Below are positions 40,464-49,889 of a DNA stretch of 64,000 nucleotides, one piece after another. A program made the translations under genes and the position numbers. How positions within the stretch are numbered: the first letter of the stretch is position 1; each line of letters opens with the position of its first letter. This DNA is from Pyrenophora tritici-repentis (taxonomy: Eukaryota > Ascomycota > Dothideomycetes > Pleosporales > Pleosporaceae): positions 124,001 through 188,000 of the forward strand of contig NC_089398.1 in NCBI RefSeq assembly GCF_003171515.1. The letters run 5' to 3'. The notes under the pieces were generated by a model. That model saw nothing but the letters and a program-made list of their open reading frames with translations. It made no database searches and was not told the origin of the DNA.

Positions 40464-43400
40464 CAGACTTTCCAACAAGCAAGTAAAGCAAGTCACCGCT
40501 CTAAACTTGACTTGCTTGGTTCAAACATAGGCTTTACTTGACTTGCTTGGGGTGATTTTTTTACTTGCTTGACTTGCTTGTATTACTTGCAAGTACTTGG
40601 ATTACTTGACTACTACAAAGAGATTAAGCTACATACAAATTACCAAAACTCAGTGTTCCACTCTAGTATGTTGTAATCTCCTACAAGCTGCTCATCTGAA
40701 AGCTTAGCCTCGCTACAGTTGTACGGTTTATAACCAGCTCGCACCCATGACCTTACTAATTGAAGAGCTGCGAGTAGCTCACTGCCCAGAGCACGTCGTT
40801 TAGGTTCAAGAAGGTCGCCAAGCTCACTGAAGAGGCGCTCACAGTCGCTGCTTGATGCTGGGATAGTCATGATATCGATTGCAAACTGCGCTAAATGCGG
40901 GTATTTCGGCAGTAGTTGTATCCAGTATTGGACAGGATTTCCATCTGCGTTGTACTGCTCCTGCGTCCACTGCGGCTCTTGTGTTTTCCAGCGCTCAAAC
41001 TCGTCAAGTGGAGCCTCTCGGTCATTGTTGCGGCTAAGTATAGCAATAATTGCCTCGTCTATGTTGTTGCTACTCGGCGCAGTTGTATACCGCTGGCGTG
41101 CTCGTTGAGGTTTGTATGCCGCCCAAAGCTGTTGGAACGACGCGTTGGCACTAGTAAGCCAATCAGCTTTGTCTGCCCACGCCACATCGCAGTAGTTCTT
41201 GTAGTACGGGTGTAGGCAAACAGCGGCGTAGTAAGCGGGCGAGTCGTCGAGCTTGTTGTAGTAGTCGTTGGCTTTGCTCCACGCGGCGCGGAGGTTGACG
41301 TTGAGGTGATCCTCTGGAGCCTCGGCATGAGCGTTGAAGTCGACGTGCTCGAACGGGCGCGCCCGGGCCTCAAGCTTGCTGAGTACGTACTCAAAAACGG
41401 GTATAACCTCATAGATTGCGCCGTATTTGCCATCCTTAGAGCGTCCCTCGAGGCGTTTTGTGGCGTACTTGAGCGGCTCTAAGCAGTCCTGGTACTCTGC
41501 AATCACCGCCCAGTCAGCAGCTCGGAGCCCAGTTGATCTCATCCAGTTTGGGGCGTCGGGCCGCTTATTATTCCGCTGCGCAGCGTGCGCATCTTCAAGG
41601 ATAACCCTATTGATATGATGCTCAGCGTACAAGTTATACGCGGCTTGAAGCTTGGTAGCGCGCTCAAAAGCAGCATAGTATGAGTTCCAGCGAGTGACGA
41701 CAGGCTTGACTGGCTCGAGTACTTTGAGACGCCCTTCAGCAGGCAGGTTGTTGTTGGCAAGGCGCTGGTAGCCACGAAAAAGCTCGTACTGTTGCGGCGT
41801 TTTGATATAGTTGATGACGTCAACTAGCACTCCAATAGGGCCATCTTTCCGCCACTCTCGCATATACTGCTCCTCGGTATTGTACTGCTCTTGAGTGTTG
41901 CCGTAGGCGTCTTTGTTGGTGCCAAATATAATAGCCTGGCCGATGAGGTTAAGCGTGTGACAACTGCAGCGGAGGCGCCGGTGAGCGGACTCAAATTCGT
42001 ACTCGCGCGCGAGCGCGGCGATCGCAGTGTCGTTGTTGGTAGCGTTGTCGAGTACAAAATAGCCTAATCGGTCGCTTGTTATTCCGTATGCTGAGAGCGT
42101 CGTCGAGATAGCTTTGGCAATAGCCTCACCGGTGTGGGCGCCAGCGAGCTCAGGCAGATCGATTGGTAAGTCTCGTATTATTCCAGCTGCGTCGGCAAAG
42201 TGAGCGACTACTCCAGAGAAGCCACGTTTACCACCCTTTGTTGTCCAGCCATCAAAGCTTACGTGTATTTTGCTTACTGAGCCTGACAGGGTGTCGATAA
42301 CTTGCGGTCGTATAGACCGGAACAACCTCATCACAAAGGTAGAAACGCTGGTATTACTTACCCACAACGCTGCCTCTGCCTCTGGGTTGGCAAATCTCAT
42401 CATCTCTCTAAAATCAGGCGTCGTAAGTTCGCTGAGCGGGTGGTTTCGGTTAACAAGCCACATGACAGTGGCTGTTCGAAAGCCCTCTACGTCGAAGTTT
42501 CCAAACGCGTTAGCAGTGTTTTGTTGTACGTCTAAACCAGCGTCAAAAGCTTGCCGCAACGACAGCTGGCCTCGAGCTCTCTGCGCTAACTTTGGGCCAT
42601 CTTTCGTAAGGTTGTGGCCAGGCTTTGGTTGGCTGAGATGGGTGGCTGCTGAGGTTGTAGCCTGAGTAATGTTAAACAAACCACCACGGCCAGCGTCGAT
42701 AGTTTTGTGTACATGGCAGTACTTGCACACAAACCAGATTCGAGATGTAGCATGGCGCTCAACAACGCGGTAGCCATACTGAAAGATCCAACTTTTTGGG
42801 CGCTTAGAACGCGCCAATGGCTTGATAAAATCAGGTAAACGTGCCCAGTCAATGCCGTCAAAGTTCTCAACTAGTGCGCTGTTTGTCTCATCCTGACCAC
42901 CCTCTCCAGCCTCAGTTGTAGCCACCGTGCCAGCTCGGCTGCCCTCGGTGGGCGCGACAATCTCAGCCTCCGCCTGCGACTCTAAGAACTGCAACTCGAA
43001 GGTAGGTATTGGCGGCGAGGCGTTAGCCTGGCTTGCGGCAGCTAGGGTTTTGCGAGGTGATCGACGCTGAGGTCTAGGCTTAGATGCAGGCTTAGATGCA
43101 GGCTCAGGTGAAGCCTCAGGAGTTGAGGCGACGTTGTTGGTGGCAGCGGCTACTTTCGTACGTTTGCTCCGAGCAGAAGTTTGTGGTAGGCGACGTTTGG
43201 CCATATTGGGGGTATCAGGGCAGTATAAATCACTGGAAAACGCGTTGCTATAGGGGATACTGCATTGCGATAGGCTTCTAGACAGGCGTACGTCGAGATT
43301 GGAGCAATGCGCTAGACTAAGGCTAACGTTATTTGATAGCCGCTTAGCCTGTTTGGGACTCAACCGAGGCAACTGCAACACTTCAAAACCATCGCGACAT

Positions 43401-43595
43401 CTACCGTACAGCAGTTTTAGCACCCTCATCACAGTAACGCTAAAACAACCAAGTAAACCAAGTAAGCCAAGCAAGCAAAGTATCTTGACTTGACTTGCTT
43501 GCTTAGCTGCCCAGCTCTTACTTGACTTGCTTGCTTGGTTTAAACCAAGCAAGTCAAGCAAGTAATCCAAGTCAACTTGCTTTTTGGAAAGTCTG
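40464..43595 (-). mobile_element. hAT-1 copy B, complete, inside Gypsy gag
   Basis: 3,132 bp with inverted ends CAGACTTTCCAA, flanked by GCCGAAAC (40456-40463 and 43596-43603). Subterminal zones (40477-40600 and 43440-43585) consist largely of CAAGCAAGTCAAG iterations. Sequence matches copy A (1-1494) in inverse orientation wherever both are present. Confidence 0.96.
40640..43204 (-). CDS. hAT-1 transposase
   Basis: 854 aa from the ATG at 43204 (MAKRRLPQTSARSKRTKV); the frame is open further upstream but that part reads through the transposon end. Residues 1-60 are basic with nuclear-localisation-like RSKRTKV and SKPRPQRRSPRK. The BED-like finger is at about 155-215 (FVCKYCHVHKTID). The catalytic core shows VSFDGWTTKGG (first Asp), GYFVLDNATNNDTA (second Asp), RRLRCSCHTLNLIGQ and VVTRWNSYY. 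The C-terminal hATC domain has SSDCERLFSELGDLLEPKRR. No stops; two identical copies suggest it is, or very recently was, active. Confidence 0.95.
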   Translation of the reverse strand: MAKRRLPQTSARSKRTKVAAATNNVASTPEASPEPASKPASKPRPQRRSPRKTLAAASQANASPPIPTFELQFLESQAEAEIVAPTEGSRAGTVATTEAGEGGQDETNSALVENFDGIDWARLPDFIKPLARSKRPKSWIFQYGYRVVERHATSRIWFVCKYCHVHKTIDAGRGGLFNITQATTSAATHLSQPKPGHNLTKDGPKLAQRARGQLSLRQAFDAGLDVQQNTANAFGNFDVEGFRTATVMWLVNRNHPLSELTTPDFREMMRFANPEAEAALWVSNTSVSTFVMRLFRSIRPQVIDTLSGSVSKIHVSFDGWTTKGGKRGFSGVVAHFADAAGIIRDLPIDLPELAGAHTGEAIAKAISTTLSAYGITSDRLGYFVLDNATNNDTAIAALAREYEFESAHRRLRCSCHTLNLIGQAIIFGTNKDAYGNTQEQYNTEEQYMREWRKDGPIGVLVDVINYIKTPQQYELFRGYQRLANNNLPAEGRLKVLEPVKPVVTRWNSYYAAFERATKLQAAYNLYAEHHINRVILEDAHAAQRNNKRPDAPNWMRSTGLRAADWAVIAEYQDCLEPLKYATKRLEGRSKDGKYGAIYEVIPVFEYVLSKLEARARPFEHVDFNAHAEAPEDHLNVNLRAAWSKANDYYNKLDDSPAYYAAVCLHPYYKNYCDVAWADKADWLTSANASFQQLWAAYKPQRARQRYTTAPSSNNIDEAIIAILSRNNDREAPLDEFERWKTQEPQWTQEQYNADGNPVQYWIQLLPKYPHLAQFAIDIMTIPASSSDCERLFSELGDLLEPKRRALGSELLAALQLVRSWVRAGYKPYNCSEAKLSDEQLVGDYNILEWNTEFW

Positions 43596-44254
43596 GCCGA
43601 AACCCTCATCGCCGACGGCTCGCTCCGCTACAAGTCTGGACAGAAGTTCATGGAGTGGAAGTCTAAGTTCACCTCTTGCATGCGAATCCTCAAACACAAG
43701 AACGCGACCCAGATCCGATACGCTCGCGAGTTCATGCGACCCGGGTTAGCTATCGCGACCACTGCCGGATCTCACAAGGATGAGACCATCCAGTCCTTCT
43801 TGCTGCGAGCGCAACACATCGACCAGGGACATCAACAGATTGACGCTGGCCGAAAATTAACTCCCGTTACGAAGACCGCTGGTGCTAGCCGTACCCAAAA
43901 GTTGGTCACCTTCCGGACACCCGACACTCCAGGTCACAACAACGCCGCCAGCACGCATACGTACAAGAAGATGGCCTTCGAGCGGTCAGAGAAAGACAAG
44001 AAGCGTCTAGCTGACTTGAAGCTCTGCTTCAAATGTGGCAAGGATGACCATCAGATGAGGCACGAGACTGCCCCCTGCCGCGGCAAGCCCTTCACTCCTT
44101 CTCACCAAATCCCCGCACTGGCTTCTTTGTACATCAATGCTCTCGACGCTTCCAACGAAGAGGAGCGAGACGAGGATACTGAGGAGCCGCTGGACGACAA
44201 CGACTTAGTGGATGACGATGGCTTCTACGTCAACAACGAGGAACTACTTGAGCA

Positions 44255-44296
44255 TTTAAATTAGGGGCTCCCGCGCAGAGCCGCGTGCGGGAGCTC
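44255..44296 (+). promoter_or_regulatory. predicted -1 ribosomal frameshift signal between gag and pol
   Basis: Heptamer T-TTA-AAT (44255-44261) has the X-XXY-YYZ form in the gag frame and is followed directly by the gag stop TAG. Bases 44265-44276 can pair with 44285-44296 (12 pairs, two G-U) around an 8-base loop. The -1 frame is open from the heptamer into pol, which has no ATG near its beginning. Confidence 0.72.
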
Positions 44297-47200
44297 AATT
44301 GGCGTAACGCAAAAATACACCAGCGCCGTGTTCGAAACCAGCATCGCCGTTTCGAGATCGCTGCAGCCTTGCTGCTCGCCCCTGACGAAACGCCAACTAT
44401 GACGGAGGTCCACTTCGTGTCCTCCGCCTCCATCGGAGGCAAGCCTTCTAAAGACTTCAGCCGACAACTCGAGTTTCCCGGCTCCGCTCTCACGCGACCT
44501 GATTGTTGGCAACCGATTTCTACCCTTATCGACACGGGAGCCAGCGCATGCTTCGTCAATCAGTCATGGGTTAACCAACACCGCCTAGATACTATGCCTG
44601 TGGCCAAACCCATTCGATTGTCACTAGCCAACGGCGGAGAAGTGGACAAGCTTACCCAGGCCGTTGATCTGCCCGTCCGACACGGAAGCCATACGCACAA
44701 CGTCCTATGCTACGTCACCAATATCGGCAAGTACGACGTTATCCTAGGCATGAATTGGATGGACTATCACCAGCCTGCCCTCCACTTTGGCGACCAGCGA
44801 TCACTCACCTTCGCTAAGGCAGGGTGCAAACTTAACTGCCTCCACGAAGGACTCCCAGAGACGGTTTACGAAAACGGAGTTTGTCACAGTCACGTACAAC
44901 TAGTCAAGGGAGACTACCAGACAGGCGACACCACTACTAAGACGAACAAGGATGGTAAGGTGACGACTGAGGAGACTATGGCTGATATCTACCTCATCTC
45001 CGCTGCCGCTGCAACCGCACTCGCAGCCAAACATCCTGACCAGGTCATATGGTTGGAACCCCGCCATTGGGCCAAGCTTGCGAAGCCCCCCGATGAAGAC
45101 CGAGAAGGCATCGGCGTAGCCGCAGTCTCGCAAACTGACTTTGAGAAGTACATGCACAAGATGGAGCAACCTTACATGACTAGAGACCAGATTGGCCAGC
45201 TGGTACCTGAGTGGGTGTTGGACGAACTACCTGATCTGTTCAACCCTCATCTGGCTCATCAACTCCCCGAACGAAGACCAGGAGTCGACCACCCCATCGA
45301 CCTGCTTCCTGACACTACGCCCCCTAAGCCTCATGTCTACGGACTCACTCGTACCGAGACTGAGGCTGTTAAGAAGTATATCGATGACATGCTGCAAAAG
45401 GGCTTAATCAAGGCCAGTAACTCCCCGTTTGCGTCACCTGTCTTGATCGTCAAGAAACCTGGAGGAGGTCTCCGCATATGTGTCGACTACCGAGCACTCA
45501 ACAACGTCACTAAGAAGAATCGAAATGCGCCACCAGCCATCAAAGAAACTCTAGCGCGCATGGCCAAAGTTCAGATTATGTCTCTCGTCGATGTTGTAGC
45601 CGCTTTCAACACCGTTCGGATTAAAGAAGGTGACGAAGAGAAAACCGCCTTCCTCACCCGGTACGGACTCTATGAGTATATGGTCATGCCCTTTGGACTG
45701 TGCAATGCACCAGGGACGTTCCAAAACTTCATCAACGAAACGCTGCGCGAATACTTGGACGTTATATGTACCGCCTACCTAGACGACATACTTATATATA
45801 GCGACAACGAGAAAGACCACCGTTCGCATGTCCTAAAGGTTCTCCGCAAGATTCAAGGCGCAGGACTATCGTTGGATCCCACGAAGTGCAAGTTCGAAAC
45901 CAAGCGAGTCAAGTACTTAGGCTTGATCCTCACCACCGACGGCATCGAAATGGATCCGGAGAAGGTCTCCACTGTCCTCGATTGGCAACTGCCGAGATCA
46001 GTGAAGGACATGCAGTCTTTCCTCGGCTTCTGCAACTTCTATCGCCGGTTTATTAAAGGGTTCTCATATATCGCTAAGCCACTCACGGAACTCACCAAGG
46101 AGGGTAGTCAACGACATTTCCCTCTCCAAGCTAATGGACAAGCTGCGAAAGCCTTTGAACAGCTAAAGCTTGCGTTTAAAACAGCGGGCGTACTGTCCCA
46201 CTTTGACCCAGATTTGGAAACGTGGCTCGAGACTGACGCGTCGGACTTCGTTACCGCAGCTATCCTCTCGCAGATGCACAAAGGTGTTCTACGACCTGTA
46301 GCGTTCTTATCACATAAGATGACACCTGCCGAGTGCAACTACGAGATCTATGACAAGGAGCTCCTCGCGATTGTTCGAGCATTCGAGGAGTGGAGGTTTG
46401 AACTGTCAGGTACTGATGATCCCATCTTGGTATTGTCAGACCACCAGGCCCTCCAGACGTTCATGACAACCAAACGCCTCAACCGACGGCAAGCTCGATG
46501 GGCTGAGTTCCTAGCTGAGTTCAATTTTAGAGTCAAATACCGTCCTGGTAAACAAGGAACTAAGCCCGACGCACTCACTCGCCGACCGGGCGATCTTCCA
46601 GCTAACGCCGAGGATGAGCGACGTCAACACCAGGTACAAGTGATCCTCAAGCCTGACCAGGTGGATCCTGAGTGTCGAGTTGCCACCTTTAGCTTCCACT
46701 TCGACGGTGGCTCCCGACACGCTGTATATCTGGCCAACGCCCTCGGTGACGAGCTCCGGACGTCCCCAGTCTCCTTGGCCATGATGATGTACCAAGACAG
46801 TGAAACGGACGACTTTAGCGACGAATACCTCTTCGCTCTCGGAGACACAGCGGAGGTCGATGACACGTCCGCTGCACCGCTTACGGAGCCGGACACGTCG
46901 CTGGACGAAGCCAATATCCTCCAGACCGTTCGACAAGCTTACCCGGATGACGACATCGTTCAAGTTATCCTCAAAGCCAAAGCTGATGGCCAGCGCCGCA
47001 TCCCGTACCACCTAATTCACGGTCCAAACAGGATACGCTTAGAGCTTGGTGATTGCTCAATACACGACGGAGTCTTCTATGTCAAGAAGAAGGTCTACAT
47101 CCCCGAATCAGGCACCCTGCGCACCCGGATCATCGAACGCGTACACCGATCCTATTGCGGTGGCCATAGCGGCAAACACGGTAGCTACGACATGTTAAAC

Positions 47201-48376
47201 CGCTGGTACTACTGGCCGAAGATGATAAATGATGTAGCACAGTACGTCAAGAACTGTTTGGCCTGTCGGAGATCGAAATCTTACCGCGATGGGAAACACG
47301 GGCTCCTACATCCACTCCCGATACCTGAGCGATATTGGAGTAGCATCAGCATGGACTATATCACGCACCTGCCTCCTTGCACCGATAACGGCCGCACATA
47401 TACCAACGTCTTAGTGATTGTTGATCGGCTTAGCAAGAAGAAGAAGTTTATACCTGTGGTGGACCTAAAGGTTGATACCCTTGTGAAAGCCTTCGTCGAT
47501 ACTGGGACTACCGCTTTCCGCCTCACTAAGGGCTATGACCCGAAGTCTGGTCTTGAACCACCTAAGGTGAACACTGGTCTCACTGCCCCAGCTCGCAGAG
47601 ATCAAGACAACGCCAACAAGTTTGCAGAAAAGCTAGACGCGCTACGCAAAGCCCTTCGGCTCGAACTACAATGGTCACAAGCTAAACAGGCGGAATACGC
47701 AAACGACGCCCGGCTCCCAGCGCCTGAGTTTAAGGTCGGCGATCAAGTTATGTTGGACGCCCGTAACTTCCGTACTACACGTCCTAGTCTATCACTTGAC
47801 TTCAAGAACCGCGGTCCCTTCACTGTCACACGCGTCATTGACAATATGGCTTACGAACTACTCCTGCCTCCAGAGATGGGCAAGCTCCACAACGTCTTCC
47901 ACCCGTGGTTACTACACTTACACGAGGAGGCTCCGCTGCCTGGTCAACTGCGCGATTCCGCACCAGCTGAGTTCGCCGATCCCGACGAGGAAGATGGTAC
48001 AAGCTATGAAGTGGAAGCCGTCCTAGACTCCCGCGTCAACAAGAGACTTAAAGACCCCTACTCTCGCAGCGGTCTTCTCCAATACTTAGTGCGATGGACC
48101 AACTACCCCGCCGGCACCGACAACCCATCTTGGGAACCATACATGAACCTGGTGGACTCCGCAGACATTGTCCAACAGTACCATGAGTCCCGCCCTAAAG
48201 CTCCAGGACCACATCGAAAGTTTGCGACGCTCGCAGGCAAACAGGATTTACTTATGATTACAGTGATCGCATCCTCTAACAATCCTAAGCCTCCACCAGG
48301 AGCCCCGACGATACAGCAGACGGAGGAGACTATTGGCCCGCGTAGCTTTCGCAATACCGGCAACATTGCTGTTTAG
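44261..48376 (+). CDS. Gypsy pol polyprotein with internally deleted integrase
   Basis: Open in the -1 frame from the slippery heptamer; no early ATG. Protease LIDTGASACFV near residue 90; reverse transcriptase (about 375-560) with RICVDYRALN, VDVVAAFNTVRI, MPFGLCNAPGTFQ and catalytic YLDD near 505; RNase H (about 655-775) with LETDASDF and ALTRRPG; integrase zinc finger (about 960-1003, H-H-C-C in HRSYCGGHSGKH...CLACRR). The integrase core has its first Asp (SISMDYITHL) but jumps at about 47500 from VKAFVD to TGTTAFRLTKGYD, so the second Asp and the Glu are missing. The chromodomain is at about 1250-1310 (YLVRWTNYPAGTDNPSWEP). The element should be unable to integrate by itself. Confidence 0.9.
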   Translation, partial: LGAPAQSRVRELNWRNAKIHQRRVRNQHRRFEIAAALLLAPDETPTMTEVHFVSSASIGGKPSKDFSRQLEFPGSALTRPDCWQPISTLIDTGASACFVNQSWVNQHRLDTMPVAKPIRLSLANGGEVDKLTQAVDLPVRHGSHTHNVLCYVTNIGKYDVILGMNWMDYHQPALHFGDQRSLTFAKAGCKLNCLHEGLPETVYENGVCHSHVQLVKGDYQTGDTTTKTNKDGKVTTEETMADIYLISAAAATALAAKHPDQVIWLEPRHWAKLAKPPDEDREGIGVAAVSQTDFEKYMHKMEQPYMTRDQIGQLVPEWVLDELPDLFNPHLAHQLPERRPGVDHPIDLLPDTTPPKPHVYGLTRTETEAVKKYIDDMLQKGLIKASNSPFASPVLIVKKPGGGLRICVDYRALNNVTKKNRNAPPAIKETLARMAKVQIMSLVDVVAAFNTVRIKEGDEEKTAFLTRYGLYEYMVMPFGLCNAPGTFQNFINETLREYLDVICTAYLDDILIYSDNEKDHRSHVLKVLRKIQGAGLSLDPTKCKFETKRVKYLGLILTTDGIEMDPEKVSTVLDWQLPRSVKDMQSFLGFCNFYRRFIKGFSYIAKPLTELTKEGSQRHFPLQANGQAAKAFEQLKLAFKTAGVLSHFDPDLETWLETDASDFVTAAILSQMHKGVLRPVAFLSHKMTPAECNYEIYDKELLAIVRAFEEWRFELSGTDDPILVLSDHQALQTFMTTKRLNRRQARWAEFLAEFNFRVKYRPGKQGTKPDALTRRPGDLPANAEDERRQHQVQVILKPDQVDPECRVATFSFHFDGGSRHAVYLANALGDELRTSPVSLAMMMYQDSETDDFSDEYLFALGDTAEVDDTSAAPLTEPDTSLDEANILQTVRQAYPDDDIVQVILKAKADGQRRIPYHLIHGPNRIRLELGDCSIHDGVFYVKKKVYIPESGTLRTRIIERVHRSYCGGHSGKHGSYDMLNRWYYWPKMINDVAQYVKNCLACRRSKSYRDGKHGLLHPLPIPERYWSSISMDYITHLPPCTDNGRTYTNVLVIVDRLSKKKKFIPVVDLKVDTLVKAFVDTGTTAFRLTKGYDPKSGLEPPKVNTGLTAPARRDQDNANKFAEKLDALRKALRLELQWSQAKQAEYANDARLPAPEFKVGDQVMLDARNFRTTRPSLSLDFKNRGPFTVTRVIDNMAYELLLPPEMGKLHNVFHPWLLHLHEEAPLPGQLRDSAPAEFADPDEEDGTSYEVEAVLDSRVNKRLKDPYSRSGLLQYLVRWTNYPAGTDNPSWEPYMNLVDSADIVQQYHESRPKAPGPHRKFATLAGKQDLLMITVIASSNNPKPPPGAPTIQQTEETIGPRSFRNTGNIAV

Positions 48377-48464
48377 GCTTACAGAAGCTTTTGCAAAGCA
48401 AGCTAGACAACTCTTTTTAATTACTTTAAGCGACGGAACCTGCTTTTTTTTGAAGGGGGGGTAG

Positions 48465-48643
48465 TGTGATGGATCAAACCTACGATCCCTCACGCGATCA
48501 CGTGCCATACAATCACGTGCCACGCTGGCAGTTGGCCCGTGCGAGGAATAATAAAGTTCCCCTCGTACTTGTATATAGATCTGTACACACAATCTCACTT
48601 ATTAGAGGCATCCTAACTATTGCAGTGTACTAGTGCCTTTACA
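48465..48643 (+). repeat. Gypsy 3' LTR
   Basis: 179 bp, preceded by a polypurine tract GAAGGGGGGGTAG (48452-48464). No difference from the 5' LTR seen. Confidence 0.93.
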
Positions 48644-48944
48644 CGCTTAATTGCGCCATGATCACTCATCGAATGTATTTTCAAGATATGTCTTTATCGC
48701 GTCGTACTAGTAGTTATTAATTATGCCATCGTCATTTATGGCTTCGATTAGATCTAAAAGATATTCCTGATAATTCTAAGCCGTACTATTTTCTAGAACT
48801 GTACGGGCGCGAGCGTTCGTAATAAACCCGTTGTGATCGTTGATTTGGGTTACTCACCCACTACGAAGAAGCAACATAGACTAACAGGAGTCGCGCAATG
48901 CATTGTATCTGTTGGTCGAAAAGTCCAGGTACTATAACCAAAGA
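48644..48944. other. AT-rich spacer, no gene seen
   Basis: Richer in A and T than its neighbours and full of stops in all frames. It may be the mutated upstream part of the Copia relic that follows. Confidence 0.4.
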
Positions 48945-49080
48945 AGTAATGGCGCTTAAACGGTTCTTCTGAGAGCTCACACTTGATCTAGATGAGTTAT
49001 GAACCGTCTGGTGCGACAACCAACAAGCGATCAGACTTGTTATGGGCAAAAATGAGAGGATCGCGACTTGGCTAAGTTAG
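48945..49080 (+). pseudogene. decayed Copia-type RNase H fragment
   Basis: The frame reads KEVMALKRFF, stop, ELTLDLDEL, stop, TVWCDNQQAIRLVMGKNERI. The CDNQ-AIRL motif and its distance from the VMALK segment match the end of Copia RNase H (compare CDNTQTIRL in the intact elements here). Two in-frame stops and an AT-rich composition show an old, inactive copy unrelated to Copia-1, -2 and -3. Confidence 0.5.
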
Positions 49081-49242
49081 GCAAATAATCTAAGTACAGG
49101 ATGAAATTCCCTTTTATCTACTTAGAAGCAAGATATTGAGATCAATGAGCAAGAAGCTCAGTCCTCGAGAAGCCAAGCCCAATTGCAAAAGACAAGGAGA
49201 TCAAGCAGAACGCAAAAGAAAACACGCAAAAAGACAGGAAGA

Positions 49243-49869
49243 TCATTCCTTTCGCAGAATAACAATAACGCCTACCTGCTCATGCTGAGAAGCCTGACCG
49301 ATCACGTTGCCGGGCAAGACCGCCTCGTCAACCCTCCTCTTGAACGTGGACGCATGTTCCTGCAACACTTCCACGATAACACAATCCCGCTGAGCTACAG
49401 ACGTTGATGACCAGTTGAAGACCATGCGCGGAATCCAAATAGCGCTCGTGCGACCTCTGCATGCCCAGCCAGACTGGTTCTGCGGCAGCAGCTGATAGAT
49501 GATCTGCATGTGGGACATACCCACTAACGTCGATGCAGGGAGAGAGGGATCAAGGACAGGGAGGCCAAAGCAGTCACCTTTGCCCAAATGATGAGCCCTG
49601 TCAACCACAAAGCCAGCTGCATTGGCTGCCTCAGAAGCTTGCTGAGCGGCTATCGACCAAAACCTAGTGGGGGACAGTTGCATAGCGAAGAAGACTTCGT
49701 TGAGCGGCCGATCAATGCCTCGAGGAACAGGCACGGTTGGCCCGTCCATGTAGCGCATAACGAGCAACGAGCCTGGTGCTTCTGTATAGAGCAAAGTCCC
49801 GAATTGCACAGGGACGGCGGACTCAGCGGGCGAAGGCGCGAAGTTGGCGAAGCGGGCGGACATGGACAC
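49243..49869 (-). CDS. hypothetical 208-aa protein
   Basis: Single open frame starting MSMSARFANFAPSPAESA. No signal peptide, membrane segment or family motif recognised; it contains aromatic-rich stretches (IYQLLPQNQSGWACRG, IWIPRMVFNWSS). Its upstream region (49870-50175) holds a segment repeated at 51745 and at 57998. It is divergent to the Ifi-6-16-like gene, so the two could share a promoter region. It may be real, but only length and position support it. Confidence 0.4.
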   Translation of the reverse strand: MSMSARFANFAPSPAESAVPVQFGTLLYTEAPGSLLVMRYMDGPTVPVPRGIDRPLNEVFFAMQLSPTRFWSIAAQQASEAANAAGFVVDRAHHLGKGDCFGLPVLDPSLPASTLVGMSHMQIIYQLLPQNQSGWACRGRTSAIWIPRMVFNWSSTSVAQRDCVIVEVLQEHASTFKRRVDEAVLPGNVIGQASQHEQVGVIVILRKE

Positions 49870-49889
49870 AATGAGGCAGCAGCAGGGTC

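Larger units (their letters stand above)
38776..44264 (+). pseudogene. Gypsy gag, split by hAT-1 copy B
   Basis: Start set at ATG 38776 (MANPANTQNTQGTSATG), after the duplicated leader; an in-frame ATG at 38482 lies in the leader repeat. The first part runs to 40463, the second from 43604 to TAG 44262-44264; ignoring hAT-1 and one GCCGAAAC duplication, the frame is continuous. It has a Pro/Ser/Thr N-terminus, a long coiled-coil-like region (about residues 185-385), a proline-rich linker, a capsid-like domain straddling the insertion, and a zinc-knuckle-like CFKCGKDDHQMRH...C with a long last spacing. The C-terminus is acidic. Confidence 0.87.
35152..48643 (+). mobile_element. Gypsy chromodomain LTR retrotransposon carrying hAT-3, a MITE and hAT-1
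   Basis: 179-bp LTRs (35152-35161 plus 37912-38080, and 48465-48643) begin TGTGATGGATC and end TGCCTTTACA; they read identically outside the inserted hAT-3. Flanking CGCT on both sides (35148-35151 and 48644-48647) is a 4-bp duplication. Without the three insertions the element is about 7.4 kb. Gag and pol are in different frames. The C-terminal chromodomain and protease-RT-RNaseH-integrase order place it among the chromoviruses (Tf1/sushi-like group). Confidence 0.93.

Noticed and set aside
43205..43609. N-terminal extension of the hAT-1 transposase to 43609
   Set aside because: It reads through the subterminal iterons, the inverted repeat and into antisense gag; the ATG at 43204 is the plausible start.
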